DNA of 64,000 nt from Thysanoteuthis rhombus (GCA_963457665.1 OY735206.1:26074210-26138209); one strand, 5' to 3'; counted from the stretch's first letter, positions 35,889 through 48,360 are shown. Translations and numbers: made by a program. The notes: generated by a model not told the origin, from the sequence alone.

Positions 35889-35894
35889 AATAAA
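35889..35894 (+). promoter_or_regulatory. Candidate poly(A) signal
   Basis: AATAAA 58 bases past the TGA of the 175-codon frame. A second AATAAA lies at 35958-35963. Such words are common in AT-rich DNA, so they are supportive only by position. Confidence 0.4.
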
Positions 35895-36054
35895 TGCATT
35901 TTTATGGTTTTCTGGTTTTTCATCCTCAATACGTAATTATGAATCAAAGCAGAGGAAAATAAATCATTATGTATACTTAATACACTGAGGCTGCTTAGAA
36001 TATTTCAACCATTCAAATTAAAATTTTTAAGCAGTGAAACACACATTTCAACAC

Positions 36055-36240
36055 ATTTAACTACAAAAGAAAAGTCAATTACAGAACAAATACAGCGTAA
36101 AAGGTGACTTTTGAAAAGCTTATATCATCAAATTCAACAAAAATGGATATAAATCAGATTTGGGTTAGTGTAAAGGTTTGGGCTAAGGTTAAATCAATTA
36201 TGGAACAAATTGAACCAACTTTTCATTACTGCATTGTTAG
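36055..36240 (+). repeat. Repeat R7, right copy
   Basis: ATTTAACTACAAAAGAAAAG, GTCAATTACAGAACAAATAC, GATATAAATCAGATTTGGG, GTTAGTGTAAAGGTTTGGG and ATCAATTATGGAACAAATTG: a shortened direct copy of 34735-35075. Confidence 0.55.
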
Positions 36241-37629
36241 CTTTGACTACTAGAAAATATTTGTGTCTCCCATACGAAAATGAAAATTTGATTTCGTTTC
36301 AATATATATTAACCGAAGATTGATTTCTGAACAATGATTTGCAAGATTCATCACTGCCCCAGATCAATTATGTTTATGATAAGTTCACGTACGGCCAATA
36401 ATTCAGCGCCCTATAAAATAATGTATATCAAATTTTTTATTCATTCGTAACCCCAACTGACCCTAATAATCTCCCCTTTCCGAATCTATTATGAGTGCTC
36501 ATCGCTGATGAGAGCCTGGCCGATAATCTCCTTGGTCACTTACTACCACTAGAAAAAAAAAATGTAATCGTCCATTTTTTTATCCCTCTTGCTAGATGAT
36601 CATCATTTCTTGGTATCTGTATTCAAACTTCAACGTTCCCATTTCCATTTTTTTTTTTTTTTTGTAAAATGTTATTGCTTTTAGGAAAACTCATCTGGGC
36701 ACACTGGTAACTCGTTGCTTGACAGTCCTACGCAAGACAATTCAATACCGGTAATTCAATACATAACAGTTCCAACTTGAGACATATCTTGAAACTTTAT
36801 GATGGTACAATTTTCTTTTCAGGAAGCGTGCATTTCAACGATTCTGCTAAAAACTTAAACTTTCTGAAATATTAATTCTAAATCATCCTATCTTCTATTG
36901 TATTACAATCTGTTGATTGTATATTTTGTTTTGTTGGTCCATGCAGTGAATTGTGTTATGCAGAAAAATTGGCAGACTTTGTTGGTCGTCAACAAAGCTT
37001 TGTTGAAAAGTGTCCAAGAATCTCTTGCCTACAGATTCGCTACCGTGTGAGATATCACCCTCCCTCTTACTGTGACCGCCCTGAAAAGTATATAAATGAA
37101 GGCTGAATACATGGAAAAGGATACTGCATTTTTCTACCTAAGAAACATACTCTTTTTAGTAAATTGATCATTTTCGTTGAAATCATCAAATTGTACAAGG
37201 TATAAAGAAAAACATGTTTTACTTTGACAAACAGTAAAATAAACACAAAAACACTGTTTCATCTAAAACCAATTATCAAAAAATTGTACCTCAAAAATAT
37301 TTCTGTTTCTTTGAAAATCTTAGGTAGCTATCACACTCAAGAAATTATTAAGTTAGATTCCAGTGGCTCGCTGTTTATACTAGCTGTCCTGATTCTTCTA
37401 GGTTGAAAAAAAATATGAGCCAGAAATGTCATCAAATCTTTTGAATTATGTGATATATATATATATCTTGCCTTCATGTCACCCCTGACAACTTGAACAT
37501 TTACTCCTTATTATGTCTGCATATACGATGCTCTTCTCCTAGCCCCACCCCGTGTCTCTTATCAATGCATGTCTCTGCTACATCAAATTCTTGTTTGTGC
37601 CCTCCGTTGTATCGGATTAAGAATTTTTA
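36241..37629. other. No gene seen
   Basis: AT-rich sequence with A and T runs (36550, 36647-36663). A 60-codon frame at 37224 is not recognisable. Confidence 0.45.
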
Positions 37630-37745
37630 ATTATCACTGCCCAACGAAAGGCCAGAGAGGTGACTCATTCATTGATCACTTCTTGTTCCGGTGTTTTGAT
37701 TGATCACTTCTAACATAGCTTGCCGCCGAAAAAAATGGCCGTTTA
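37630..37745 (+). repeat. Dispersed repeat R6 (ATTGATCAC family)
   Basis: TATCACTGCCCAACGAAAGG, then CATTCATTGATCACTTCTTG and TTTTGATTGATCACTTCTAA, then AAAAAATGGCC. The same order occurs at 39324-39440, 44702-44800 and, on the other strand, at 42293-42400, 48240-48360 and 63830-63965. Confidence 0.62.
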
Positions 37746-37881
37746 ACGGTTTTTAGCGAGTGACGAACCAGACCTGTATCATTATGGATATATATCATCT
37801 ATATTATCATGAAATAATATTATCATGAAAGCCTCTGGAACTGAAAGATCTAATAAAAAAGCAATCAAACAAACGATGGTT

Positions 37882-37884
<3 letters not shown>

Positions 37885-37925
<41 letters not shown>

Positions 37926-37960
37926 TATTGATAGATAGATTGATAGATTGATTGATTGAT
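37885..37960. repeat. (ATAG)n / (ATTG)n microsatellite
   Basis: About 40 bases of GATA tetramers (37885-37925) passing into degenerate GATAGATTGATT units. The minus frame over it is Ser/Ile/Tyr repeat translation. Confidence 0.93.
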
Positions 37961-39075
37961 ATTACTTATCCTGGAACTACGGATAAGAAAACTTGTTTGG
38001 GTTCTATTTACGAGAACCGACACAAGTTTGCAATATGTTGACATTCTCCGGTCATATCTACGAACACGAGTTTTTATTTGATATATCAACTGCCATTGGA
38101 ACTTGATATTTTGTGTCTTGTAGAGTAAAAACATCAGCAATCTGTATTTCAAGAATATAAAACCATTTTGTAAGATCTGGATAAAGTTTTCAGGATTTTT
38201 TTTTTTTCATTATGTGAAAAAAAAACTGAATACCTACCAACAAATATATGTATGAGTCACTGAACATACATAAATTCGGAGATGATTTTTATATTTTTGT
38301 GAAATCAAAAAGCCGATCCCCCCACCTTTAGTAGATGAATCTGTATATACAATAGCTAGGGTTTGTTGCTTTGCACAAAACATGTCACACTATACTTTGT
38401 TTATTACTAGATGTGCATAGCAGATGCACATTTTATCTTTTGCATGCACAGGATTGCACAGAGAATATAAACCCAGGCAATGTACTTCTTTTCGGGGGGG
38501 GGGGATTCAAGAGTTTGTGTTAGGCGTAAATCGCTTCTTAAAATCAAAATCTTTTGTTATAGGTAAAGTAATTACCCTGCCTCATACAGCCTGCAACTAA
38601 AACTAGACAATATGCCACTACGTAATCATATCTTTAATTTTAACCCCCCCCCCACACACACACAGAAAAAAGTCGTTTACTGGGTTCAAGACGAGTATAA
38701 TTTTAAAAACGGACATTGCAAAAGTAAACCGGAATAGCCATTTTGAATCTAACAAAAATTTGAACTGCATTTTGAATTCTCAGAACCAAGGATTAACAGA
38801 AGTTTTTGCAAGTGATATTGCGCTCTCTCATTCCATAAGTTCTTTGTTGCCTTGCAATGTTTTTTTTTTCAGGAAAAGAAGTAATTTTCTCTGTTGGTGG
38901 TGGTGGGTGGTATTTGAGATATGAGTATGTTGCTAATCCAGAACCTTACTTCCCGTGATTCTTGAGAAATTATGGCTGAAGTATCAAGTCACTTCCCATT
39001 TTAATGTTTTAAAATATCTGTCATCTTTTGTGCACGAAGGTTAGCATAGGCCTGCTCGATGGAGCATCTTAGCCC

Positions 39076-39076
<1 letters not shown>
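37961..39076. other. No gene seen
   Basis: AT-rich sequence with a G run at 38496-38505, a C run with CACA at 38645-38664, and a GGTGGTGGTGGGTGG stretch at 38896-38911. Confidence 0.45.

Positions 39077-39143
<67 letters not shown>
39077..39143. repeat. (TA)n microsatellite
   Basis: About 66 bases of TA. Confidence 0.97.
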
Positions 39144-39147
<4 letters not shown>

Positions 39148-39323
39148 CATACAAGACAAATCAAAGTAATTAGGAGGCTGATATTTCTGACATTCAGTTC
39201 TTAAGTCTAACAAAAATAGTATTTTATTAGGGGAAGCAATTTGCAGTGTAAGTTTATGGTAAATTGATTCCTGGTTTGTGCCATTATGAATGCTAGCTTT
39301 TTAAAAATTCAGACTTTTTTTTT

Positions 39324-39440
39324 ACTGATCAATGCCCAACAAAAGAACGAGAAATATTATTGATTCATTTATCACCTTTCTTTCAAAGTGTTCTTATTGA
39401 TCACCCCTACCTACAGAGAACCGTGTTCACATGACAGTTC
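39324..39440 (+). repeat. Dispersed repeat R6
   Basis: CTGATCAATGCCCAACAAAA then GAACGAGA, ATTGATTCATTTATCACC, TCTTATTGATCACCCCTACC, and a TTCACATGACAGTT word at the right end, which also occurs near other family members. Confidence 0.65.
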
Positions 39441-42290
39441 CTTTTGCATGACCAAGTAAATCTGATTTTCTCCCCCTTCTTTTTTCTCTTTTCAAACTAC
39501 CGATAACAAGAAAATATATAGTGTAACACAGACTTGCTGGCATTTGAGAGCCTCATGAAACTTAAAACTTTATTTATTCCAAAAATGATTGTCTGGCTTT
39601 TGATAAATATGGATTAGTAGACAGATTGATAAATGTAGTTGAAAAACACCAATAACTTCCTTACCTTTTCCAGTGTATGGAAGGGACAAAAGATGGACTC
39701 GGTGAGCCGTGTTCGCTTTTTTGTTAATTTTGCACTATTGCCTCTGGGAATGTCATGGATCCATCTGTCCTCCCAATTAGTTTTAACAAACATTTTTGCA
39801 CAGGTTTGACCATCAGAAAGCGTTATAAGGCCTTACAAAAATAGGGGTTAATGGTTAGAACACATCAAATATATGCTCAAAACGGTAAATGAATCGCAGA
39901 AATTAGTGAATATGACTGCGTTAAAGTAGGGATTGTTACACTGCAAATAATAAGAAAGGCACTAAATATAGCACAAAAAGTGCTAAAATGACTGTACTTT
40001 CCCAAACCATGAGGGAGATAGCGCGGGGTTGAAGTTAATGACGTCATATTGGATACTCGTCGCCTCTAAGTTTTCTTTCACAAATTGGTAATAGGAACCA
40101 AGACAGTGACCCCCTGCCATAGATGGAGCCCAGGCAGGGACATTTGAAACCTTAGCAAACCTAAGGATATTATTCACGAACTGTTTATTCCGATTACGAT
40201 AATGGAAGATGTGTCTGGAACGGTATAACTTGGCTGTTTGCGCATGTGTTTAAAATGATTAATAGACAACTGGCAACCATACAAAGTTAACATTCGACGA
40301 ATATATGTCAGTATACAAGGCAGGTCGCAGTTGTTTGGCTCAATGGTTCTCGGGAAACCTATAAAAATAGATTTAAAAAATAATAGATATTCCTTCATAG
40401 ATTTTTTCAATCATCTCCATCGTCTCCCGCTCTTTAGATTAATTTGTATTCAAGTATAAAATTGGTAGTAGTGAAAAGAAGCAACTGGAATGATATGAAG
40501 TTTGTTTTGTTTTGTTTTGTTTTATTTTGTTTGTTTTTTTGTTTGTTTTGTCTGACGGATCAAAAATAAATTTTCATCACAATAATGAGAAGTTGGTCCA
40601 AACACCGGGAAATATGGCTGCTTCAGAACACGCACTTCCGAAACGGACAAAGCCTTCGTTCCACCCAAAAACTTATCGTCTGGTTTTCGTTATTATGGAA
40701 AAGCATGCTGACTGATAAATGTACAGAAAATACCAATTTCCTTTTCGCACTTTCCTGAAAGACCGGAAAGTTCAATCTGAAGATAAAATAATTTTGACTC
40801 TTGACAAAATGGGAAACACGAATTCATCATTTTAAAAGCATTCATATGCGAATCGATTTTTCTCGATATTTCTTCTTGGTTTTGATTAAAACAAACCATG
40901 AAGAATTGATTTTCTCCCTCTCTCATGAGAAATAAAAAGAAAGGATTTTTTTAAAAATTATGATATAAAATGGGAAAGGCCCAATTTGTAATAACGAAGT
41001 AGCTGTTTCGGTGTAACAAAACTTAACTTTGGAGAATCTTGAATTTCAGATATATCACCCTATCCGGCTAAGGTCAAATGAAACTCTGTACATTTTTGAT
41101 CACAAGTTTGCCGATGCCGTGAAAAATGATGGTATGAAGATATGAATGCACATTGAATTTTATATACTTGGATAATAGAATGTTGCATTACAGTGAGCTC
41201 GGATAATAACATTCTGCTGACTTCAACCGGATTTTCATCGCTGTTAGTTTTTAGGCTTTTATATAATTTTTCAAATCCAGCATTTTTACTACGTCTTCAG
41301 AACATTAACTTTCATTTCACCATGTTATTTGAGTTTTTCTCCTGTAGTAACTCAATGATTACACTAGAGTTCAATTTTCTGTAAGTTTCCTCATTAACCT
41401 GAGAATATCTTTGGTGTTTCGCCTAAATTCCATACTGCTGTTGTCCCAATAGTTTCCATCCTTCCCTAGATTCCTAGCTCCTCAAACGTCTCAACAAAAC
41501 TCTTAAGGACTGTCTTGGGCTATTAGTATCACTATCAACTTCATATTGCTTACGTTTTAGTTCCTTAACAAGGTGAGTATAGTATTTGAACTTTTGACTT
41601 TCTTTCAACGTTAACCCGTAGTTGGCCGGTATAGCAAAGCCTAGGTTGTCCTTTTGTTTTGTCTGCTACATTAATATTTTACTATTTTGGCACAGATTGG
41701 GATATCAGTTTGAATATTGTAACTCCGGGGGTTCTTTATGTTTTGTCATTTAGGACGGATTCTGTTCAGTGCTTGTATTATTAGTTTTTATGGTGAAAAC
41801 AGAGTCGCTTGCGCATTCCCAAGGGAATCACCTTTCATACATTTTTACCCATTGAATTTACTTACCAACATCAAATAGTATATTCAACTGGGGATAAACT
41901 GACATCGAGTCAGCTCACTATCCTGGTTGATTTTAGCTGCTTGGTCTTCTCGCTGAATTGTACTTTTCTGTATAAATGTTTGAAAGCAACTAGAATTAGG
42001 ATGGAAGAAATATAGATCAAAAATCAAAGATAATTTAGGGAAGGTTTAATTCAATAATGAAATTCAAAATAATAATATCAATAATACTGCTAGTAAACAA
42101 ATATCATGAGAGCAGCGCAGGACATCTGGGGGAATTAGGGTGAACCAATTCTTTAGGAAATACACGTTGATATGATAACCCTTACAATACTATTCATACA
42201 ATCCCAATTAAAAGGAAATCATGATGTCTCACTGACTACAGTAAAAAAAAAAAAAAAAAAAAAACAGGTGTAGTTAATCGTTCAGTAGAA
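39441..42290. other. No gene seen
   Basis: Contains a (TTTTG)n stretch at 40501-40550 and a 23-base A run at 42242-42264. Small frames at 39983, 40174, 40512, 40693, 41193 and 41809 are unrecognisable and lack supporting signals. Confidence 0.45.
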
Positions 42291-42292
42291 AA

Positions 42293-42400
42293 TGTTCACA
42301 TGACTATCATCTCTTGATGTTGGGGATGATCAATCACAATTTTGGAAAAATGGCTAAGTTACTTATCCTGCCTTTTGTTGGATTACTCAAATAGTCCGAA
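42293..42400 (-). repeat. Dispersed repeat R6, minus strand
   Basis: On the minus strand: GAGTAATCCAACAAAAGGCA, then AAAATGGCTAAG in antisense, and TTGTGATTGATCATCCCCAA. Confidence 0.5.
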
Positions 42401-43118
42401 TTTTCAAAAACCATCGCCAACGCTGCAGGACAGAAAATGAGAGTCCAGTTTCATTAAAATATCTGTTGATAATTGATCGCCTTAACTTTTTTTGTGGGGG
42501 TGGGGGTAAAAAGACTGAACTAACTGCATTATGGGTAAAAATGTATAAATTTCAAGTTGTTTGGCTAGGCCTGTAAGCGTAGCATATGCCAAGTCAGCCA
42601 GCTAGACTATAATCTGCTTTTGTTTACACTTTTAAACACATACTATGCCGTAGTGGATATTTTTTCAGCCTATTTAAACCTCGAGATCGAGGGCTGCAGC
42701 AGAAATTTTGAAATCTTTGAGGGTCGCCCGCTTTGAATTAGGTTAAGGAGCCCTGGTCCAACCCAAAAATAGTATCGATGAAAACATTTGAAAAATATTA
42801 TCTCATTGAATTGTTGTACTAAAAGACAGATTTACGCCACCCCAATCAAAAAAACAAAAAACAAACCAAAACATTCATGCCTCAATGACCACGATAGAAA
42901 AAAATCACCAGCCTAAATTTAATTGAGATATAAATGAGTTCAGAGAGTTGAATGTTATCATCTAAGCTAATCGATAATGATCGTGATTTCGAGTTCAGTG
43001 TCTTGTTTCTTTTAAGTGGGTGCCTGAAATAATTTAATATTTTTGCAAGTGAAGTAATTAAATCTAAACTCACTCTTTCTCTGGTTATTCATAACTACGT
43101 GCGATCCAAATTTCGGGT

Positions 43119-43121
43119 ATT

Positions 43122-43172
<51 letters not shown>
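43119..43172. repeat. (GT)n microsatellite
   Basis: About 50 bases of GT. Confidence 0.97.
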
Positions 43173-43173
<1 letters not shown>

Positions 43174-43419
43174 ACAGGGGAAGAGGTTTGTTTTTTTTCT
43201 AACCCATTAACTGTGACAGGAGCAGCTCTGATGCTGTGCGTCTAAATGCTGCAGTAACTTTGATAACAGACAGAGGAACGTAAAATTCTGAACCGTTGTT
43301 TTTCTCTGTGAGGATGAAACCTTCCACTTGAAGTTAAGGCCAACGTTTTCCCCTCCTTTATATGTCTATCTGTACGTAGATTTAGGTTGTCTTCTGTTAA
43401 TAAATGCACTCGATGCATC

Positions 43420-43950
43420 CGACTGAAAAGCGTGGAAGTGGTGTTTGTCAGATTGTTGGATAATGGCAGTGGGAATAAGGTAGAAACAGAGATGAGATGA
43501 ACAAGTTTGATTCGAGATGAACCAAGTTTGGCAGAGGGCCACGGATTAAGAGTGTGCTGTTATAGCTAAGTTTTCATGATGAGTATGTTGAAGTTGGTCG
43601 TTGTTAGATTAGAGACCTTGGAACAAGGAAAAAACACAGAGATAAGAAGGAATAATTTGATTAGAGCTGATACAAATTTGGCTGAGGGCCACAGATTAAG
43701 AGCGCCCGGTTCTAGCCGAGTGTAGATGGTAGGAATGGCGGAGGCTATGGTTGTAGGATATGGCACTGAGAATGAAGTAGAAACGGAGATGAGAAAAGAG
43801 GGATTTAATCGGGGCTAAACTAAAGTTGGCAGAAAACCACGGATTATAAGTAGTCTATTGAAATTGGTTATGGAGTTGAATGAGGTAAGTACTGGAAGGG
43901 TATGCAGAGCCCTAGCAGGAACAATTTGAGTCAGGCCTAACGTAAAGGCA
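43420..43950. repeat. ~149-bp tandem array, three to four units
   Basis: The anchor GGCAGAGGGCCACGGATTAA at about 43530 recurs as GGCTGAGGGCCACAGATTAA at 43680 and GGCAGAAAACCACGGATTAT at about 43828: spacings of 150 and 148. Each unit also has GTAGAAACAGAGATGAGA-like and AGTTGGTCGTTGTTAGAT-like blocks. The 66-codon minus frame lies within it. Confidence 0.8.
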
Positions 43951-44017
43951 TTACTTATTTAACAACCGTCGCTAGCAAAGATAATGAACGGTTCTATCCT
44001 TTCCATTGGTGCACTTG

Positions 44018-44050
44018 TATGTGTGTGTGTGTGTATATGTGAGTGCGAAC

Positions 44051-44080
<30 letters not shown>
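44018..44080. repeat. (TG)n microsatellite
   Basis: Two TG runs (44018-44034 and 44054-44080) with a short interruption. Confidence 0.93.
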
Positions 44081-44081
<1 letters not shown>

Positions 44082-44700
44082 GCCATAGCGTTTTGTCTAC
44101 AGAAATTGACATCATTATTATTATTATCATTCCATATAAAAAATGTTATTATTATTTTTTAAATCTTCTGACCATCGTGGGACCTTATTAAAACGAGTTC
44201 ATAACTATTAAGATTCAGGGAAATTTAAACGCTTGTCTCTCAATATTTCAGATGTTTCCCAGTAGAAATCACCGGTGATATCATAAATATCGTGTAGTTC
44301 TGACAATATTCATTTTTCAATATGATTCTTTTCACATGGCTGAATCTTTCACGCTTTGGTCGTTCAATTATTCGAAGCTGTGAACGAAGACTGTCATGAA
44401 AATTGTTCAAATAGGTTTTTTCAATGTTCATATCGGTCTGACTAGCTATTTATGCATCTATATGTGTATATATGTATGTATGTGTCTATCTATGTATGTA
44501 CCACGCACATAGGTCACGTTAATGAAGCAAGAGTTCTGTCAGTAATAACATTTCATCTTTATCATGCTTCAAAAAAAGGATATTATTTCAAAATTCCTTC
44601 CTATACAGTTTTTGTAGAGAGAGTTTTTTTTTCAATATAAGTTTCCAATAAATTGATCCCTAGTTTATGTATGCTGGTATCTTCATAAAATAAGCCTTTC
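44081..44700. other. No gene seen
   Basis: Contains a short (ATT)n at 44112-44126 and a TATG-rich stretch at 44455-44500. Otherwise nothing is seen. Confidence 0.45.
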
Positions 44701-44701
44701 T

Positions 44702-44800
44702 CAGTGATCACTGACAACAAAAAGCAAGAAGGGGGTACTAATCCATTGTTCACACCTTCTTTCTACGTATCAATACATTGCTATCAACACAGTATGCAGA
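44702..44800 (+). repeat. Dispersed repeat R6
   Basis: CAGTGATCACTGACAACAAA, then AAGCAAGAAG, CCATTGTTCACACCTTCTTT and a diverged right end. Confidence 0.5.
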
Positions 44801-45362
44801 CAAAAGACATTGGTGTTGAGATGGATGGTTTCAATTGAATGACTAACCATATATATTTATGTATTTCATCCATGAACAATATCTTCCAATTCTGTAGTTC
44901 TTAATCAGGGGGCATGCCCCCGTATCAATTGGGAGTGTGTACTCTGTGATGGGGACGGGCCTGCAGGGAAAAAGTGAGATTTTTGGAATACTTATTAAAA
45001 AAATCTTGAATAATATTGTGAAAAATAGAATATATCAAACTTTTTTTTTCTTACAAGTTTGAATCACTAATTTCAAACTAATCGATGCGAAAGTAGTGTG
45101 TGAAAGAAAGGGCAAACAATTTAATGGGGGGAGCGGCAAAAAGGTCGAGAACCACTTTCCTGATTGGTGTGGACATATGTAGCACATTTGAGATGATTGG
45201 AAAGTTTTACAGTTAGGTTTCCTTGCCTGTGTTTGTATCGACTTTCAAAGACGCACCAAAAAAAAATCTGATTCAGTTTGAAACCTGCGACGTTGTCTGC
45301 ACAATTTTTAATAACATTTGGTAATATTAGTTTCTATGATAAAAGTAGTCGGATTAGATTGA

Positions 45363-45655
45363 AGCAAGAACTGTAACTTCAATGATGCATCCACTATTCT
45401 TGGTAATAGTAGCAGGGAAAAGATGAGGAAGAGGTTTCCTCTCTTGAATCAGTTGATTCTCATACTTGTAAAGTATAGCGATATGGGAATATCGCTCGAG
45501 GATTGATGATTTTTTATTTCACCTTCTGATTTGCAATCATACGAGTTGGTTTCTGAAAACGAGCACCTCTAATGACAATCAGCTTCTCACTTCCTCGCTA
45601 TTTATGTTTTTCAACTCACCGACGGACTAACCAACCGATATACGTCTAAACGAGA
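45363..45655 (+). repeat. Dispersed repeat R4, copy 2
   Basis: Diverged partner of 14300-14660 (see that entry). Shared order: GTAACTTCAATGATGCATCC, AGGAAGAGGTTTCCTC, GATATGGGAATATC, CACCGACGGACTAACCAACC. Confidence 0.45.
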
Positions 45656-45656
45656 T

Positions 45657-46260
45657 GTGTTGAAGAAGCTATTAAGATACTTGCAATATGCCATTTGTAA
45701 TAAAATGTGTTTGTTTCTCAAAATATTAACACATTCTGACGCTGTATTTTATAATCTGAGAATCGATTTTTTCAACAAAAAAAGAAATATTCAAGCCATA
45801 TTAGACATGTTCATGACTAGAGGTACATTGACCAAAGAAAACTCGACCGTCAAGAGACTCTCCGAGATTTCCATCCAATCGATTATCCGTAGGGCTCTGC
45901 ACGGAATGGACATTTCTATAATTAAACTCCTTAATGAATCTCACAAGATCCTCCCCAAACAATTTCTGTGACTATAAAATTATCGTCAAATAATTTAGTA
46001 AAGTTCAAATCAACTAGTGTCAACAATGATCAAATAAGAGATCCAGTTATCATGAAGGTATTTTGGCTTTCACGAGTTCATAAAATTATTTCTATCAGTC
46101 TCTTAATCTCAAGCGTAATCAAAGTAGCTCAACATTGTTATACTATGTTCTCTTCGTTGGGCTTAACAACCCATCCATACTTTCAACAATAAAAACGATC
46201 AAAAAGAAGTTATTCCTTGTACATAAGAATATCTTTACGGTTTTTAGTCGGCAGTCAACT
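45657..46260 (+). pseudogene. Possible Penelope-like element remnant
   Basis: Two consecutive plus frames (104 and 74 codons, starting at GTG codons in the track and so not real starts). The first has LKILTHSDAVFYNLRIDF then ILDMFMTRG, similar in spacing to the L-x-H-R-A...L-x-x-E...I-L-x-x-N-G-Y-P block after the Penelope-like polymerase. The second has VFWLSRVHKIISIS where that family has a F-x-L-P-W-I-G-K-x-S block just before the GIY-YIG domain, then KVAQHCYTMFSS. No catalytic motif is visible. Recalled resemblance only; it could be chance. Confidence 0.33.
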
Positions 46261-48235
46261 TATAACGGCAGATGACAATTTATTCATATAAAAATATCCT
46301 TATCCCAATTTGGACGATTTGAGGAAATTCGGATCGGCACTAAAGAATTTGAACTGATCAGGTAATTTCTTTTTCGATAATACAAGTAACTTAATCTTAC
46401 TTTTTTCATGTCTCAACTCATCTCAAGCGATGTTATTGTGTGATCAAACATTTTAATTCCTGAAAATTTTCATGACTAGATGTATGATGCAATAGTTATG
46501 TCGTCATGTGAATTGACCAATGAGAAGCATCTGCGACAAGCAGAAAGAAAATGTGTATGTAAGCTCATATTATAGTTCGATGGATTGGCCGCATAGGCTA
46601 ATCGTACATTTCATATTAAAATGTAGCATTACGATTAAAGAGAAGACATAATTTTCTCCCTTCACCCACTATCTTTTTTTCACTACATATATCATGAACA
46701 TTTTCAGTTTAGTTTGATAGAAAGTGATGTTGTCATTCATCATTAACGTTCTTCACTTGTTGCAGCAAAGAAAGCTTTAGTACATATACGTAAAATACCA
46801 GTCTTGATTACCGGATATCGCTTCTCATGTCACCATTCTCTAGTTTAAATACCTACTGGAGTTAGGGCTAAATGGCATTGAACGCAGCGCTTTTCCTGCG
46901 ATTACTGAAGTCGAAAATACGAAGTGTCGTAAGCAGCTGGTGATCAGGCAGAGAGTTAACCGCTGTGATCCTGTTAATCTTCCCAAGGAAGAACACTTCT
47001 CTCTACATTACGCCAAATAATGCAAGCCAAAGGTCTTTGTTATCCTCTCATTTGAAGTATCTGACTGACCTGGTATTGAGTGATGCAAAAGGGAGGATCG
47101 ATCCAGATATCCTCATCTTGTCACGTCATTTAAGGTCTCCTGTTTTTGGACCTGATTTGTTTAGATTAGGAACTGCTCAAGTAGTTAAACATGTTTCATA
47201 TCTCAAGGCAATACAAATAAAAGTATCAGGCGAGCAATTATATTTATTGAAAAATTGAAAATCGACTCACAAGTAGCGGCAGGGGTTGCAGATCTCAAGT
47301 TAATCTACTGGACGTGTTGTACCGTTTGTGCATAAAAAGTTGTGATCCGCAGGTCAAAGCAGAAAAGAAAACCTCATATAATACGTGGGCACGTAAGAGA
47401 GCGTGCGAATGTCCGTGCATGTGTGTTTATATTTTCATTTGGTGCGTATATTGTGAATATTTTTTCACGTGGTACGTCTATCATACATTTATTTCCATCG
47501 CTTGCATCTATCATAAACTTTGTTGTTTTTGGGTTGTTTTTTTTCCATCCTTGTCAAGAACAATAACAATTGATTTTTGGATGAGTCGAAACTGCCGCAC
47601 AATACAGCTGGGGCAAGGAGAAATGTGTCACATCAAATCATCTTTTGAAGAATGAAAAGCTGCAAAAACGGTTATTTCCGAAAATCCACTTCAGAGATTC
47701 AAAATTAGACTCTAGGGAGACTTATAAAAAGATTCAACAAACATCAAGTATGAAAAACTGCGGAATACAATTCTAAAACAATTTCTTCTGCCCCTGCACA
47801 AGTGGACCTGGATAAATACTCCTTAATTGCAGTATTGTAGCTGTAAGGCCAAAGTTTGAGGAAATCAAATAGTTAACAGGCTGAATGATCGCAATCGTCC
47901 CTGTTTTTATCAATTATCGATTGTCTACTCCCGAGTGGTAATTACCAAAGGGACAGTAATCATACGGAATTACTTGTTCCAGGTGATGGGAAGGTGGTCT
48001 GCTGGGGCATATGGTACTTTGCTAACCAGGTGTACTCTATTGATGAGCAAAAAATAGCAATACTTTAGTATCTGTAAATTCAAATTATTTCCACAGCATA
48101 TCTTAATTAACATTCTCTGTCGGGTCATCCAGTGAGGAGTGTCAGTCGGGAGAAATCTTTGAGGATTTATTTTTAAAATCAAATTAATCAAATTCAACTC
48201 AAACAGCCCCGGTTACCCAATCAATAGAAAAATGC
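46261..48235. other. No recognised gene
   Basis: The longest frames are 97 codons at 46965-47258 and 113 codons at 47314-47655. Neither shows a domain I know. The first has a more protein-like composition but no splice or poly(A) support. Confidence 0.4.
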
Positions 48236-48239
48236 ACAT

Positions 48240-48360
48240 GGACGTTTTTTAGCAGCCTGACATGCTGGAGGTGATCAATTAGAAATTCTAAGTAAAGGGG
48301 ATCAACGGAATAAGATACTACTCTCGATCTTTTGTTGAGTAGTGATCACTACAAAATATG
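48240..48360 (-). repeat. Dispersed repeat R6, minus strand
   Basis: Minus strand: GTAGTGATCACTACTCAACA, AAAGATCGAGAG, CCGTTGATCCCCTTTAC, TTCTAATTGATCACCTCCAG. It aligns well with the copy at 39324. Confidence 0.62.

Noticed and set aside
46965-47655. 97- and 113-codon plus frames as genes
   Set aside because: No motif recognised and no supporting signals; kept only as unrecognised frames.
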